A program made the position numbers and the translations under genes. The notes under the pieces are model-generated. The model was given only the letters and a program-made list of their open reading frames with translations. It did not search any database and was not told where the DNA came from. Of a stretch of 64,000 bases of DNA, positions 28,907 through 38,152 are shown in pieces (the stretch's first letter is position 1; each line of letters begins with the position of its first letter). The stretch lies in contig NZ_JTCM02000024.1 of the NCBI RefSeq assembly GCF_000817785.2, positions 1 through 64,000 of the forward strand, read 5' to 3'. Origin of the DNA: Hassallia byssoidea VB512170 (GTDB lineage: Bacteria > Cyanobacteriota > Cyanobacteriia > Cyanobacteriales > Nostocaceae).

Positions 28907-31729
28907 ATGATTCATCCTAGTTTTACCCGCACCAAAAAGTTACCCCTGCGATTGATACTTATAGTCCCCTTTGTTTTGCAAATCTTTGCCGCAGTCGGAC
29001 TCGTAGGGTATCTCTCATTTAGAAATGGACAGAAAGCAGTCAATGACCTTGCCGAACAGTTAATGAGCCAAGCTAGCAAGCAAGTTGATCGGCAGCTTGA
29101 TAACTATCTGGCAATGCCTCATAAAATTAATCAGATTAATAGCAATGCGGTACAAGTAGGACTGCTAAAATTACACGACTTTAAAAATACAGGGCATTAC
29201 TTTTGGCAGCAAATGCAGGTATTTGATGTTAGCTATATTTATTATGCGTTGGTAACAGGTGAATACGCAGGAGCGGGACGTTTTCGAGAAAATCGCGGTG
29301 TCACGATTGACGAACTTTCTCTCAATACCAAAGGTAAAACTTATACTTATCAAACCGATCGCCAGGGCGATCGCACTAGCGTAATAGACGTTCAAGACTA
29401 CACACCTCTAACAGACCCTTGGTATACAAAGACGCTTAAAGCAAACAAGCCCATTTGGAGTTCAGTTTACAACTGGAGCGACCTTCCAGAATTTTTATCG
29501 ATTGGTGCAACCCGTCCAATCTACGACAACACCAATAAATTTATCGGTGTTATGGGTGTTGATTTCCTTCTATCAAATATCGGTGATTTTCTAGGCAGCA
29601 TAAAAATTAGCCCCTCAGCAAAAATCTTTATCATTGAACGCAATGGGCTATTAATAGCTAATTCAATTTCTCAAAAACCATTTACTATGGTGAATGGCAA
29701 AGCCCAAAGATTGAATGTTTTAAACAGTAGCGATTCCTTAATTCAAAATACAGCAAAATATCTACAGCAAAAGTTTGGTAATTTTCAAGCGATTAAAAAC
29801 GGCAAACAACTTGATTTTGAATTTCAAAACTCGCGCCAATTTGTTCAAGTAACACCTTGGCGTGATGAGTACGGTCTAGATTGGTTAGTGATTGTGGTTG
29901 TGCCAGAATCCGATTTTATGGCGCAAATCAACGCTAATACTCGCACAACTATCTTATTATGTTTGGGGGCATTGGGAGGAGCGATCGCGCTGGGAATTTT
30001 CACATCCCGTTGGATTACAAAACCGATTGTGCAATTGAGAACAGCTTCTGTAGCAATAGCTTCTGGAGAATTAGACCAAACAGTAGAAGTAAAAGGCATA
30101 GATGAATTAGAAACTTTGGCTGCTGCTTTTAATCAGATGGCGACACAATTAAAAGAATCTTTCTTAGAACTAGAAACCAAAGTTGAAGAAAGAACCGCAC
30201 AATTAAAAGAAGCCAAAGAATCAGCTGACAGCGCTAACAATGCCAAAAGCGAGTTTCTTGCTAACATGAGCCACGAACTTCGTACACCGCTCAACGGCAT
30301 TTTAGGCTATGCCCAAATTCTCCAGCGCGACCAAACTGCCAACCCCAAACAAAAAGACGGCATTAACATTATTCATCAATGTGCTTCTCATTTGCTCACC
30401 TTAATTAACGACATACTTGACCTCTCAAAAATTGAGGCTCGCAAATTAGAATTGTCTCCCCATGATTTTCACTTTGCCTCTTTCCTCAACGGCATTGTGG
30501 AAATCTGTAGAATTAAAGCCGAGCAAAAAGAAATTGCCTTCAATTACGAAGTATTAAATAAACTTCCCACAGCTATTCATGCCGATGAAAAACGTTTGCG
30601 CCAAGTCTTAATTAACCTTCTAGGCAATGCAATTAAATTCACCGACAAAGGAGGCGTAACTTTTAAAATTGGGGTAATTGATAATCAGTCATCGGTAATA
30701 GTTAATAGTAAAAATGACCCATTCCCCCCTTCGGGGTTCGCCAGTCGCTCATGGGGGAGACCCCCAAGACCGCGCTGGCTCACCATTCCCCATTCCCAAT
30801 TCCCCATTCCCCGAATCAGATTTCAAATAGAAGATACTGGTGTGGGCATGAATTCCGAACAATTACAAAAGATATTTTTACCTTTTGTACAAGTAGGCGA
30901 TAAACAGCGGATGGCAGAAGGTACAGGACTCGGACTTGCTATCAGTCAACAAATCGTGCAGATGATGCAAAGCGAACTGCAAGTAGAAAGTCTTTCCAAT
31001 GTTGGCAGTAAGTTTTGGTTTGATGTAGATTTGCCAGAATCAAATCAATGGATTGAATTAAATAACGCCAATACCCACAATATCATCGGCTATGAACAAG
31101 AGAAACAAAAAATTCTCCTTGTCGATGACCGTTGGGAAAATCGTTCTGTAATTGTTAACCTTTTAGAACCGCTTGGCTTTGAATTGATGGAAGCGGTAAA
31201 CGGAGAAGAGGGTTTAGAAAAAGCTAAAACATGGCATCCCAATTTAATTATCACTGATTTGGTGATGCCTGTACTCTCTGGTTTAGAAATGACGGAAAGC
31301 CTGAGAAATTTATCAGAATTTAAAGATGTAATTATCATCGCTTCTTCTGCTAGTGTATTTAACTTTGACCGTCAGCAAAGCCTAAAATCGGGCTGTAATG
31401 ATTTTCTTCCCAAACCCGTACAATCAAAAGAATTGCTAGAAAAAATTTCTCAGCATATGAAACTTTCATGGATTTACGAAGCAGGCATTGTTCCGCTTAC
31501 AGAAAATGCGCTGGTTGACACTGCTGCCGCTTTTATAGCCCCCAGCGCTGAAGAATTGCAAGCGTTATACATTGCAGCCCAAATAGGTGATATTGCCGGC
31601 GTTGAGCAGGAAGCTTTACGACTACAACAGTTAGATAGTCAATATTTGCCTTTTACTGCTAAATTGCTTCAACTCGCTCAAGAAATGGATGAAGAAGGAA
31701 TTTTCAAATTAATAAAACAGTACACCTAA
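28907..31729 (+). CDS. Membrane hybrid histidine kinase (Cache, HAMP, HisKA, HATPase, REC)
   Basis: 940 residues. A membrane helix at about 13-36 is followed by a periplasmic double-Cache-like sensor (about 40-340, with DPWYTKTLKANKPIWSSVY and PIYDNTNKFIGVMGVD). A second helix (about 347-366), HAMP and coiled coil follow. HisKA has H456 (MSHELRTPLNGILGY) and HATPase_c has LGNAIKFTDKG, DTGVGMN and GTGLGLAI. A receiver has DLVMPVLSG, and the C-terminal tail is helical. The HATPase domain carries an odd insert of about 32 residues (PFPPSGFASRSWGRPPRPRW and following) encoded by a dispersed repeat plus cccattcc tandem units. It sits between the N box and G1 box in a surface-loop position and keeps the frame. 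It lies 152 bases downstream of a giant kinase and 11 bases before the next kinase gene, so probably one transcription unit. Confidence 0.92.
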   Translation: MIHPSFTRTKKLPLRLILIVPFVLQIFAAVGLVGYLSFRNGQKAVNDLAEQLMSQASKQVDRQLDNYLAMPHKINQINSNAVQVGLLKLHDFKNTGHYFWQQMQVFDVSYIYYALVTGEYAGAGRFRENRGVTIDELSLNTKGKTYTYQTDRQGDRTSVIDVQDYTPLTDPWYTKTLKANKPIWSSVYNWSDLPEFLSIGATRPIYDNTNKFIGVMGVDFLLSNIGDFLGSIKISPSAKIFIIERNGLLIANSISQKPFTMVNGKAQRLNVLNSSDSLIQNTAKYLQQKFGNFQAIKNGKQLDFEFQNSRQFVQVTPWRDEYGLDWLVIVVVPESDFMAQINANTRTTILLCLGALGGAIALGIFTSRWITKPIVQLRTASVAIASGELDQTVEVKGIDELETLAAAFNQMATQLKESFLELETKVEERTAQLKEAKESADSANNAKSEFLANMSHELRTPLNGILGYAQILQRDQTANPKQKDGINIIHQCASHLLTLINDILDLSKIEARKLELSPHDFHFASFLNGIVEICRIKAEQKEIAFNYEVLNKLPTAIHADEKRLRQVLINLLGNAIKFTDKGGVTFKIGVIDNQSSVIVNSKNDPFPPSGFASRSWGRPPRPRWLTIPHSQFPIPRIRFQIEDTGVGMNSEQLQKIFLPFVQVGDKQRMAEGTGLGLAISQQIVQMMQSELQVESLSNVGSKFWFDVDLPESNQWIELNNANTHNIIGYEQEKQKILLVDDRWENRSVIVNLLEPLGFELMEAVNGEEGLEKAKTWHPNLIITDLVMPVLSGLEMTESLRNLSEFKDVIIIASSASVFNFDRQQSLKSGCNDFLPKPVQSKELLEKISQHMKLSWIYEAGIVPLTENALVDTAAAFIAPSAEELQALYIAAQIGDIAGVEQEALRLQQLDSQYLPFTAKLLQLAQEMDEEGIFKLIKQYT
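30717..30812. repeat. Dispersed repeat inserted in frame in a kinase gene
   Basis: 96 bases (32 codons): a gggttcgccagtcgctca / gacccccaagaccgcgctgg element followed by cccattcc units. Both components are otherwise intergenic in this window. Confidence 0.85.
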
Positions 31730-31740
31730 CAAGTTTAAAT

Positions 31741-33036
31741 ATGCTTACTCACACAAAAAGTTTCATTATGATCGTTGATGATAACCCCACGAATACCAAA
31801 GTATTGTTTGATTTTTTGCAAGCGTCGGGTTTTCGAGTTTTGGTTGCTAAAAATGGCGAAAGTGCTTTAGAAAAACTGCAAGCAGTATCCCCAGATTTAA
31901 TTTTATTAGATGTAATGATGCCAGGAATCGATGGCTTTGAAACTTGCGATCGCTTAAAAGCTTCACCAGCTACTCAAGAAATTCCGGTAATCTTTATGAC
32001 GGCTCTTTCTGATGCGGTAGATAAAGTTAAAGGGTTAAGCCTTGGTGCAGTAGATTATATCACTAAACCGTTTCAGCAAGAAGAAGTGCTTGCCCGCGTC
32101 AATCTTCATTTGAAACTGCATCACCTAAACAAACAGCTAGAACAACGAGTAGCAGAACGCACAGCGGAGCTAACTTTTGCTCTAGAAAAGTTACAACAGT
32201 CTCAACTACAGTTAGTACAAAGTGAAAAGATGTCTGCCCTGGGGCAATTGGTTGCAGGAGTTGCTCACGAAATTAACAATCCTGCTGGCTTTATTAAAGG
32301 CAATCTCATTCATTTTCAGGAATATATACAAGATTTAATTCATCATATTTACCTTTATCAAAAGCGAGTTTCAGAAGCGGAAATAGCTCAACATGCAGAA
32401 GAAATTGACTTAGAATATCTGCTCGAAGATTTACCGAAAACTCTTGCTTCAATGCAACAAGGAGTTGAGCGCATCTGCGATATCAGCGTTTCTTTAAGAA
32501 CATTTTCTCGTGCTGATAGTAATGCCAAAATTCTCTTTAATATTCATGATGGCATCGACAGCACAATCCTGATTCTCAAACACCGCTTAAAAGCCTCGAA
32601 TGAACATCCGGCAATTGAAGTAGTAAGAAATTATGGTAATTTGCCCTTAATAGAATGCTTCCCCGGACAACTCAATCAGGTATTTATGAACTTAATTGCA
32701 AATGCTATTGATGCTTTAGAAGAGTCGAATATTGGGCGTAGTTTTAGTGATATTAAAGCAAATCCCAATCAAATTATAATACAGACGACTTTAATTGATA
32801 AAAATTATATCTTAATTAAAATTAAAGATAACGGCGTGGGCATGTCAGATGAAGTTCAGAAAAAAGTCTTTGATAATTTATTTACCACCAAACCTGTAGG
32901 ACAAGGGACAGGATTAGGGTTAGCGATCGCAAAGTCTATCATTGTCGAAAAACACGGTGGAACTCTAGAGGTAAAGTCATTACCCAAAGAAGGTGCCGAG
33001 TTTGCAATTACAATTCCCGTGCGGGATAAGAATTGA
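31741..33036 (+). CDS. Response regulator - histidine kinase protein
   Basis: 431 residues. An N-terminal receiver (about 8-125; acidic pair VDDN, phospho-Asp in LILLDVMMPGIDG, Lys in ITKPF) is followed by a coiled coil, HisKA with H176 (GVAHEINNPAGF) and HATPase_c (NLIANAIDAL, DNGVGMS, GTGLGLAI). This REC-first architecture is common in cyanobacteria and suits an intermediate in a phosphorelay. It starts 11 bases after the hybrid kinase stop, so both are likely cotranscribed and may talk to each other. Its kinase module is very close to that of the giant kinase at 23340 (shared ANAIDALEESNI and KPVGQGTGLGLAIAKSIIV). Confidence 0.9.
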   Translation: MLTHTKSFIMIVDDNPTNTKVLFDFLQASGFRVLVAKNGESALEKLQAVSPDLILLDVMMPGIDGFETCDRLKASPATQEIPVIFMTALSDAVDKVKGLSLGAVDYITKPFQQEEVLARVNLHLKLHHLNKQLEQRVAERTAELTFALEKLQQSQLQLVQSEKMSALGQLVAGVAHEINNPAGFIKGNLIHFQEYIQDLIHHIYLYQKRVSEAEIAQHAEEIDLEYLLEDLPKTLASMQQGVERICDISVSLRTFSRADSNAKILFNIHDGIDSTILILKHRLKASNEHPAIEVVRNYGNLPLIECFPGQLNQVFMNLIANAIDALEESNIGRSFSDIKANPNQIIIQTTLIDKNYILIKIKDNGVGMSDEVQKKVFDNLFTTKPVGQGTGLGLAIAKSIIVEKHGGTLEVKSLPKEGAEFAITIPVRDKN

Positions 33037-33149
33037 GAATTGGGAATGGGTAATGGGTAATTGGGAATGGGTAATGGGTAATTGGGAATGGGTAATTGGG
33101 AATGGGTAATTGGGAATGGGTAATGGGTAATTGGTAATGGGGAATTGGG
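33033..33149. repeat. gggaatgggtaatt tandem repeats
   Basis: An array of gggtaat/gggaatt units fills the whole gap and ends directly at the start codon of the next gene. Confidence 0.9.
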
Positions 33150-33515
33150 ATGACAAGACCAGATTTTGAAAAATTGGAAGTTTATAGATTAGCTGAGAAA
33201 CTCGCTAATCAAATTTGGCATATAGTTCAACAATGGGACTGCTTTGCTAAAGATACTATTGGCAAGCAAATTGTCCGCGCTGCTGATAGCGTCTGTGCCA
33301 ACATAGCAGAGGGGCGAGGACGTTATAATTATCAAGATAATCGGCGTTTTCTAAAAATTGCCAGAGGTTCTTTGTATGAAACAATTAATTGGTTGAGACT
33401 AGCTTATGCTCGCAAGTTATTGACCGATGAACAGGTAAGCAAGTTTAAACCAATTCTTGACGAACTACCACCTAAGTTAAACGCTTACCTAAATTCTATA
33501 GGAAATAGGGAATAG
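33150..33515 (+). CDS. Four-helix bundle protein (23S rRNA intervening-sequence protein family)
   Basis: 121 residues of the S23/IVP-like four-helix-bundle family. It has the typical start (FEKLEVYRLAEKLANQIWHI), the helix-2 motif QIVRAADSVCANIAEGRGR, and helix 3 RRFLKIARGSLYETINWLRLAYARKLL. Related proteins are encoded in rRNA intervening sequences or stand alone in many bacteria; function unknown. The gene is bracketed on both sides by short tandem repeats. The last codons (IGNRE) and the stop codon come from the downstream agggaat array, and the upstream array touches the ATG without a visible ribosome site. Confidence 0.85.
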   Translation: MTRPDFEKLEVYRLAEKLANQIWHIVQQWDCFAKDTIGKQIVRAADSVCANIAEGRGRYNYQDNRRFLKIARGSLYETINWLRLAYARKLLTDEQVSKFKPILDELPPKLNAYLNSIGNRE

Positions 33516-33785
33516 GGAATAAGGAATTGGGAATTGGGAATTGGGAATTGGTAATTGGTAATTGAGAATTGGTAATTGGTAATAGGTAATTGAGAATTGG
33601 TAATTGGTAATAGGTAATTGAGAATTGGTAATTGGTAATAGTGATGTGCGTTTTTTCCATTACCCATTCCCCATTCCCCATTACCCATTACCCATTCCCC
33701 ATTACCCATTACCCATTCCCCATTACCCATTACCCATTACCCATTCCCCATTCCCCATTACCCATTCCCCATTCCCGATTTACAA
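33497..33785. repeat. Long tandem-repeat inverted array
   Basis: G-rich units (gggaatt, ggtaatt, gagaatt) to about 33643, then after a short spacer C-rich complementary units (cccattcc, cccatta) to 33778. The two halves could fold on each other. Open frames across it encode only repeats. It may end transcripts of both convergent neighbours. Confidence 0.9.
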
Positions 33786-35342
33786 CTATTCTGGCTGCTC
33801 AGGATTAACAGCACTTACCTGAGCTTTAACAACCATTCCTGGTTGCAAAAATGGAGTATTAGCAACAGAATTGTTAGCCAAGGTAAACAAGGGATTTGAC
33901 AAAATACCCGCGATAGAGGTCGCGATTAAAGTTACTATCAAACCTACTTGCAAAGGTCTAAACCCAGGTAAATTCCAACGCACTTCCGGATAATTCTTCA
34001 CCGCGTCGGACATTTCTTGAGGTTCTTTGACTACCATCATTTTGACTACGCGAATGTAGTAGTAGATGGAAACAACGCTGGTAACTAAGCCTAGCAAGAC
34101 TAGCCAGTAAAGCCCAGCTTGCCAACCAGCCCAGAAGATGTAAATTTTGCCAAAGAATCCCGCTAGCGGTGGAATCCCACCCAAGGAAAGTAGAGAAATA
34201 CTTAATCCCAAAGTCAGCAGTGCATCTTTTTGATACAAACCTGAGTATTCGGCGATCTGGTCGGTTCCCGTCCGCAGGGAGAAGAGAATTACGCAGGTAA
34301 AGCCGCACAGGTTCATAAACAGGTAAACCAGCATGTAAAAAATCATACTGGAATATCCCGCTTGCGTGCCAGAAATCAAGCCAATCATCACAAACCCAGC
34401 TTGGGCAATAGATGAATAAGCTAGCATCCGTTTCATGCTGGTTTGGGCGAGGGCAACTACGTTACCCAAAATCATACTCAGAACTGCGAGGGCAATGAAG
34501 ACGAATCTCCACTCATTCACAGCTAGGGGGAAGACTGTTGTTAGCAAGCGGATGGCTAAGGCAAATCCGGCGGCTTTGGAACCGACGGATAAAAAGGCAA
34601 TCACAGGTGTGGGAGCGCCTTCGTAAACGTCTGGTGTCCACTGGTGGAAGGGCGCGGCGGAGATTTTGAAGCCAATACCTGCGATCGCGAAAACCAGCGA
34701 AATCACCAAACCTAAAGATTGACCAAAATTCGCTGTGGCAATACCCGACGCGATCGCATTAAATTCTGTTTGTCCACCCGATAACCCATACAGTAGCGAA
34801 ACACCATACAAAAATACTGCTGTACTTGAGGCACCAATCAACAGGTATTTTAGCGCCGCTTCATTAGAGCGAGTGTCACGCTTGGTATAACCTGTGAGCA
34901 AATAAGAGGAGATACTCAGGGTTTCTAAGGAGATGAAAGTCATCACCAACTCATTTGCCCCAGAGAGAAACATCCCTCCTAGGGTAGCTGTGAGCAAAAT
35001 AGCGATGAATTCTGCTAAAGCGGTGCCACTCTGCTCAACGTAGCGAATAGACATCAGAATGGTAACGATCGCAGACAAAGCAATAATCCCGCGAAAGACG
35101 ATGCCCAGATCGTCGCCGTTAAAGCCACCGCTAAACGAGATGGGATTGACATTATCCCATTGAAAATATAGGGCGACGATGGAGCTAAATAAACCTGCGA
35201 TCGCCAGATATCCAATCCAGCGTGCGGATGTACGCCCCAAAATCAAGTCAACAATCAAAACCGTCATCAGGGTGATAATCACAATCCCCTCTGGCAGTAT
35301 TGTTCCAGCATTTAACGCTGATGCAAGATTAGCAAAATCCAT
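33786..35342 (-). CDS. ndhB: NAD(P)H-quinone oxidoreductase subunit 2 (NdhB)
   Basis: 518 residues, the normal length of NdhB, a proton-pumping antiporter-like subunit of the thylakoid NDH-1 complex used in cyclic electron flow, respiration and CO2 uptake. About 14 membrane helices are seen, with characteristic stretches [49 protein letters not shown] and [15 protein letters not shown]. The C terminus ends close to the repeat array. As in other cyanobacteria, the gene stands apart from the other ndh genes. Confidence 0.97.
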   Translation of the reverse strand: MDFANLASALNAGTILPEGIVIITLMTVLIVDLILGRTSARWIGYLAIAGLFSSIVALYFQWDNVNPISFSGGFNGDDLGIVFRGIIALSAIVTILMSIRYVEQSGTALAEFIAILLTATLGGMFLSGANELVMTFISLETLSISSYLLTGYTKRDTRSNEAALKYLLIGASSTAVFLYGVSLLYGLSGGQTEFNAIASGIATANFGQSLGLVISLVFAIAGIGFKISAAPFHQWTPDVYEGAPTPVIAFLSVGSKAAGFALAIRLLTTVFPLAVNEWRFVFIALAVLSMILGNVVALAQTSMKRMLAYSSIAQAGFVMIGLISGTQAGYSSMIFYMLVYLFMNLCGFTCVILFSLRTGTDQIAEYSGLYQKDALLTLGLSISLLSLGGIPPLAGFFGKIYIFWAGWQAGLYWLVLLGLVTSVVSIYYYIRVVKMMVVKEPQEMSDAVKNYPEVRWNLPGFRPLQVGLIVTLIATSIAGILSNPLFTLANNSVANTPFLQPGMVVKAQVSAVNPEQPE

Positions 35343-35452
35343 GATATGTATAGGTTTTGGCGATTAGACATTCAGGTTAACTCTGTTCACTCTAGCAATT
35401 TTCGCGCCCTCAGTTGCATAAAAAATGGCGGCATTGCATATTGGCGACATGA

Positions 35453-35477
35453 AGAGACGTTCCAATGGAACGTCTCT
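35453..35477. repeat. agacgttcc palindrome
   Basis: Perfect palindrome agagacgttcc-aat-ggaacgtctct upstream of ndhB; one of four copies in the window. Confidence 0.85.
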
Positions 35478-35519
35478 ACGGCTGTCTAATTAAATTATGT
35501 TGAAATTTGCCTTTGGTAA

Positions 35520-35569
35520 TTCAAAAATAAAAATAACAATAAGCAGTTCAGTTATCCGCTGAACTGCTT
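35520..35569 (-). terminator. Intrinsic terminator of the RNA-binding protein gene
   Basis: Stem aagcagttcag / ctgaactgctt (11 bp, 7-base loop), followed on the minus strand by a T-rich tract (35522-35540). Confidence 0.75.
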
Positions 35570-35652
35570 GTTTTAGACTAAATTAGGCTTGACAAAAGCA
35601 TCAAAATGCTTTTAGCAATATTTGCTACGTTTGCTCTTATTGACTTGAAGAC

Positions 35653-35958
35653 TTAATAGCGTCTGTTGCCTCTGTCCCAATTGCCACCGCCACCGCCGCC
35701 ACGAGAACTTTTCTCCTCGCGTGGTCTTGCTTTGTTAACTTTCATTGCGCGCCCCATCCATTCTGCACCATCCAGAGCTGCGATCGCAGCGTCTTCTGCC
35801 GCTGATGATTCCATTTCTACGAAACCAAAGCCGCGTGCGCGACCTGTTTCTCTATCTGTGGGTAATTGAACCCGGCTAACGGTGCCGTATTCTGAAAATA
35901 CTTTACTGAGGTCGTCTTCTGTGACGCTGTAGGACAGGTTCCCTACGTAAATTGACAT
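35653..35958 (-). CDS. RRM-type RNA-binding protein with glycine-rich tail
   Basis: 101 residues. A single RRM has RNP2 IYVGNL (3-8) and RNP1 RGFGFVEM (42-49), then a Gly-rich tail (SSRGGGGGGNWDRGNRRY). This is the Rbp family of cyanobacteria, often cold-induced, plant GRP-like RNA-binding proteins. The start ATG at 35958 has GGAGA 6-10 bases upstream; a Met four codons earlier overlaps that site. A long A/T-rich leader (to about 36180) could carry cold or mRNA-stability control, as known for the family, but I see no specific structure. A terminator follows. Confidence 0.93.
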   Translation of the reverse strand: MSIYVGNLSYSVTEDDLSKVFSEYGTVSRVQLPTDRETGRARGFGFVEMESSAAEDAAIAALDGAEWMGRAMKVNKARPREEKSSRGGGGGGNWDRGNRRY

Positions 35959-36182
35959 GAAATTCTCCAAAATCCATTGATGCAGATATGTTCATTCGGA
36001 GAGGCGCCTGCAATTATTACTAAAAACAAGATCCGTATCGCCGAACTCACTTCATTTCGATTTTATCCTAACATAACTTCTTTATAAGAAAGGGTATATC
36101 TGCCCATTTATGTTAATTTTTAGTAAAATGTATTACACGTCACTAAATTTATAATTTTTTTATATTATTCACTCGCTCAAAA

Positions 36183-37217
36183 TCAAGTTTGCTGTTGAAA
36201 TTCTTCTGGATCGATTCCCCAATTTACCCAACAAATCGCTTCACGGGCTGATTGTGTATCAGGTGGAACACGCAAAGCATGAATAAATCCCGTACTAGGG
36301 CAGGTCATTTTTAATAAATAAATTGGCTCGTTGTCAACATCTGCATTAATTTTTAATAAAGTGTATTCAGCCCAAGCATCTAATTCTATCGCTTGTAACT
36401 CCCTGGCTATTCGGTCATAACCAATACCTTGAATTAGCACTCGGCGCAGTTCGGCATTATTTTCTGATAAAAGCCATTGAGATTCCCAAGAGTGGGGATG
36501 GATTTTACCATATTTTTCCGGTAAGGTTACGCCGTGATAAGAGTAGAGGCTGTATCCATCGGCAAATTGTATTGCGGGTTTTCCCTCTGCGTGCAGCCGA
36601 TTTTGGTTGTCGAAGAGAAGATGAAGAGGGCGATCGCATACAATACAAATTTTTTTGTAAGGTAAAACCCTACCACAATACTTGAATAAACATTCAAGTG
36701 CCTGCCATATTTGTTGATTGTGAGGGAAATTTAATACAGAAATATCGAAATCATAAGAAATAAAAAAGCAACGAATCCATTCTATGGGTTCAATCAAGTC
36801 AGGTAATGGCTCCCACTCATCAGGATAACCATCTGGTATCATCATGTACAAACTGAAAATTTCTTTTTGCAATTCATCCCACTCACTTCCTAATTTACTA
36901 CTCAGTTCGCGGCTAAATTGTAAAAAAAAGTTATGTTGGTTCTCGAATTCTTGCCGCAAGTCACACAGTTCGTCAATTAGTGTATAGCCAGAAGGTATAT
37001 CTAGTTGATTAACACACTTCATAGCTCCATAAAGGCTATCCACAAAAATAATTTCCGGCTCTTGTTCCTGCATGGCTGCATAGACTAATTTGACCGCTTC
37101 CGCAGCTTTTTCTCTATCAATTCGCTCAGTTGAAAGTGCTATTTTTCGCCACTTATCCCGATAAACCAAAATCAAAGCTTCTTGTTCAGGAGTCAGTTCG
37201 CTAATAATCTCAGTCAT
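36183..37217 (-). CDS. DUF6745-like protein of unknown function
   Basis: 344 residues, soluble. The C-terminal part matches my memory of the DUF6745 domain: WAEYTLLKIN, EPIYLLKMTCPSTGFIHALRVPP, SAREAICWVNWGIDPEEF. This domain occurs in cyanobacteria and actinobacteria, often near leucine-rich-repeat proteins. The N-terminal half is helical (LTPEQEALILVYRDKWRKIALST). CIVCDRP in the middle resembles a C..C pair. The function is not known. It is preceded on the same strand by a 97-residue gene that may be its partner. Confidence 0.7.
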   Translation of the reverse strand: MTEIISELTPEQEALILVYRDKWRKIALSTERIDREKAAEAVKLVYAAMQEQEPEIIFVDSLYGAMKCVNQLDIPSGYTLIDELCDLRQEFENQHNFFLQFSRELSSKLGSEWDELQKEIFSLYMMIPDGYPDEWEPLPDLIEPIEWIRCFFISYDFDISVLNFPHNQQIWQALECLFKYCGRVLPYKKICIVCDRPLHLLFDNQNRLHAEGKPAIQFADGYSLYSYHGVTLPEKYGKIHPHSWESQWLLSENNAELRRVLIQGIGYDRIARELQAIELDAWAEYTLLKINADVDNEPIYLLKMTCPSTGFIHALRVPPDTQSAREAICWVNWGIDPEEFQQQT

Positions 37218-37235
37218 TGCACTAACACTAAATTG

Positions 37236-37312
37236 TAGGGTGGGTTAACGAAGTGTAACCCACCGCTATTTAACAGCGCATTTCTCGTTCGCAGGTTGAA
37301 CCTGGAAACGAG
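37236..37312. repeat. Two palindromic repeats between DUF6745-like gene and its upstream neighbour
   Basis: gtgggttaacgaagtgtaacccac (37240-37263) and ctcgttcgcaggttgaacctggaaacgag (37281-37311). Confidence 0.75.
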
Positions 37313-37343
37313 CGGACGAGCCGAAACTACTAAAAACAACTTT

Positions 37344-37637
37344 TCAATCAGCCACATAACGCCAACCTTTAGGCTCATATTCTCTTTGAATTCGCACCAT
37401 CCAGCTACCTTGAGGAATCGAAATTGGCTTATGTTCCTCATGTACCAGTAACGCCTTATCTGAAAACACACGCAGATAAAGGATGTCATCTTTTTGTGAC
37501 AATTCCGCCTCACCTTCAGTAATGCGGTGTTTGTGTCCGGTGACTTCACCTTCCGCCAAAATCAACTGAGGTATCTTTTCTCCTTCGACTTGCGGCACAG
37601 GCAGTAAAATAACATCACCTTGTCGAATCGGTTGCAT
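37344..37637 (-). CDS. Small conserved hypothetical protein upstream of the DUF6745-like gene
   Basis: 97 residues beginning MQPIRQGDVILLPVPQ. The sequence is beta-rich, with a central GEVTGHKHRITEGEAEL and a basic ending WMVRIQREYEPKGWRYVAD. I chose the ATG at 37637, supported by GAGGGAAA 4-11 bases upstream; an in-frame extension to 37769 only translates repeats. Small RQGDV proteins of this kind usually sit beside DUF6745 genes in cyanobacteria, by my recollection. The function is unknown. Spacing to the next gene is 126 bases with palindromes. Confidence 0.7.
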   Translation of the reverse strand: MQPIRQGDVILLPVPQVEGEKIPQLILAEGEVTGHKHRITEGEAELSQKDDILYLRVFSDKALLVHEEHKPISIPQGSWMVRIQREYEPKGWRYVAD

Positions 37638-38152
37638 AGATTTCCCTCTATAAATGTAGGTAAAATCCCACTTTGCTCTTGCTCTCAAATTTGATTTAAT
37701 TTTGGCACAATCTCTGAGGAGTGGGGAATGGGGAGTGGGGAGTGGGGAATGGGGAGTGGGGAGGAGCAAAATTAAAAGTTAGGAGTTAGGAGTTAGGAGT
37801 TAGGAATTATTCTGCTTATCTCCCTTGTCCCCCTTATCCCCCTTATCCCCCTTGTCCCCCTCCCCCCCTTCCCCACTCCCCCCCTCAAGAACTCTCCTTT
37901 TCAAAACTGTAGTCGCCAATTATGCAAGATATAAGTTAATGATTGAGATAACACTAAATTTACACTTCTGCTTTCCCTAGCTATCCTCAAGAAAGGACTA
38001 TCCTACGGGAAGGGCTACGCTCTCAAGAGCGAATTTGCAGGGATTTTATTTTGAACGGACAGTTTGTGTGAAGATGAAATCACATCCACATCAAGCTCAC
38101 TAATGTTAATTTGACTGTCTAGCTTTGCAGCTATTATTTTTTTGAAATTTCC
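37638..38152. repeat. Divergent gap with repeat arrays upstream of topA
   Basis: gtggggag units (37717-37762), agttagg heptamers (37767-37806) and cccttatcccc units (37818-37870). 37890-38152 is the topA leader, with no gene seen. Confidence 0.8.

Noticed and set aside
33485-33822. Several frames across the repeat array
   Set aside because: They code only repeated PITNYQ- or PHYPLPI-like peptides.
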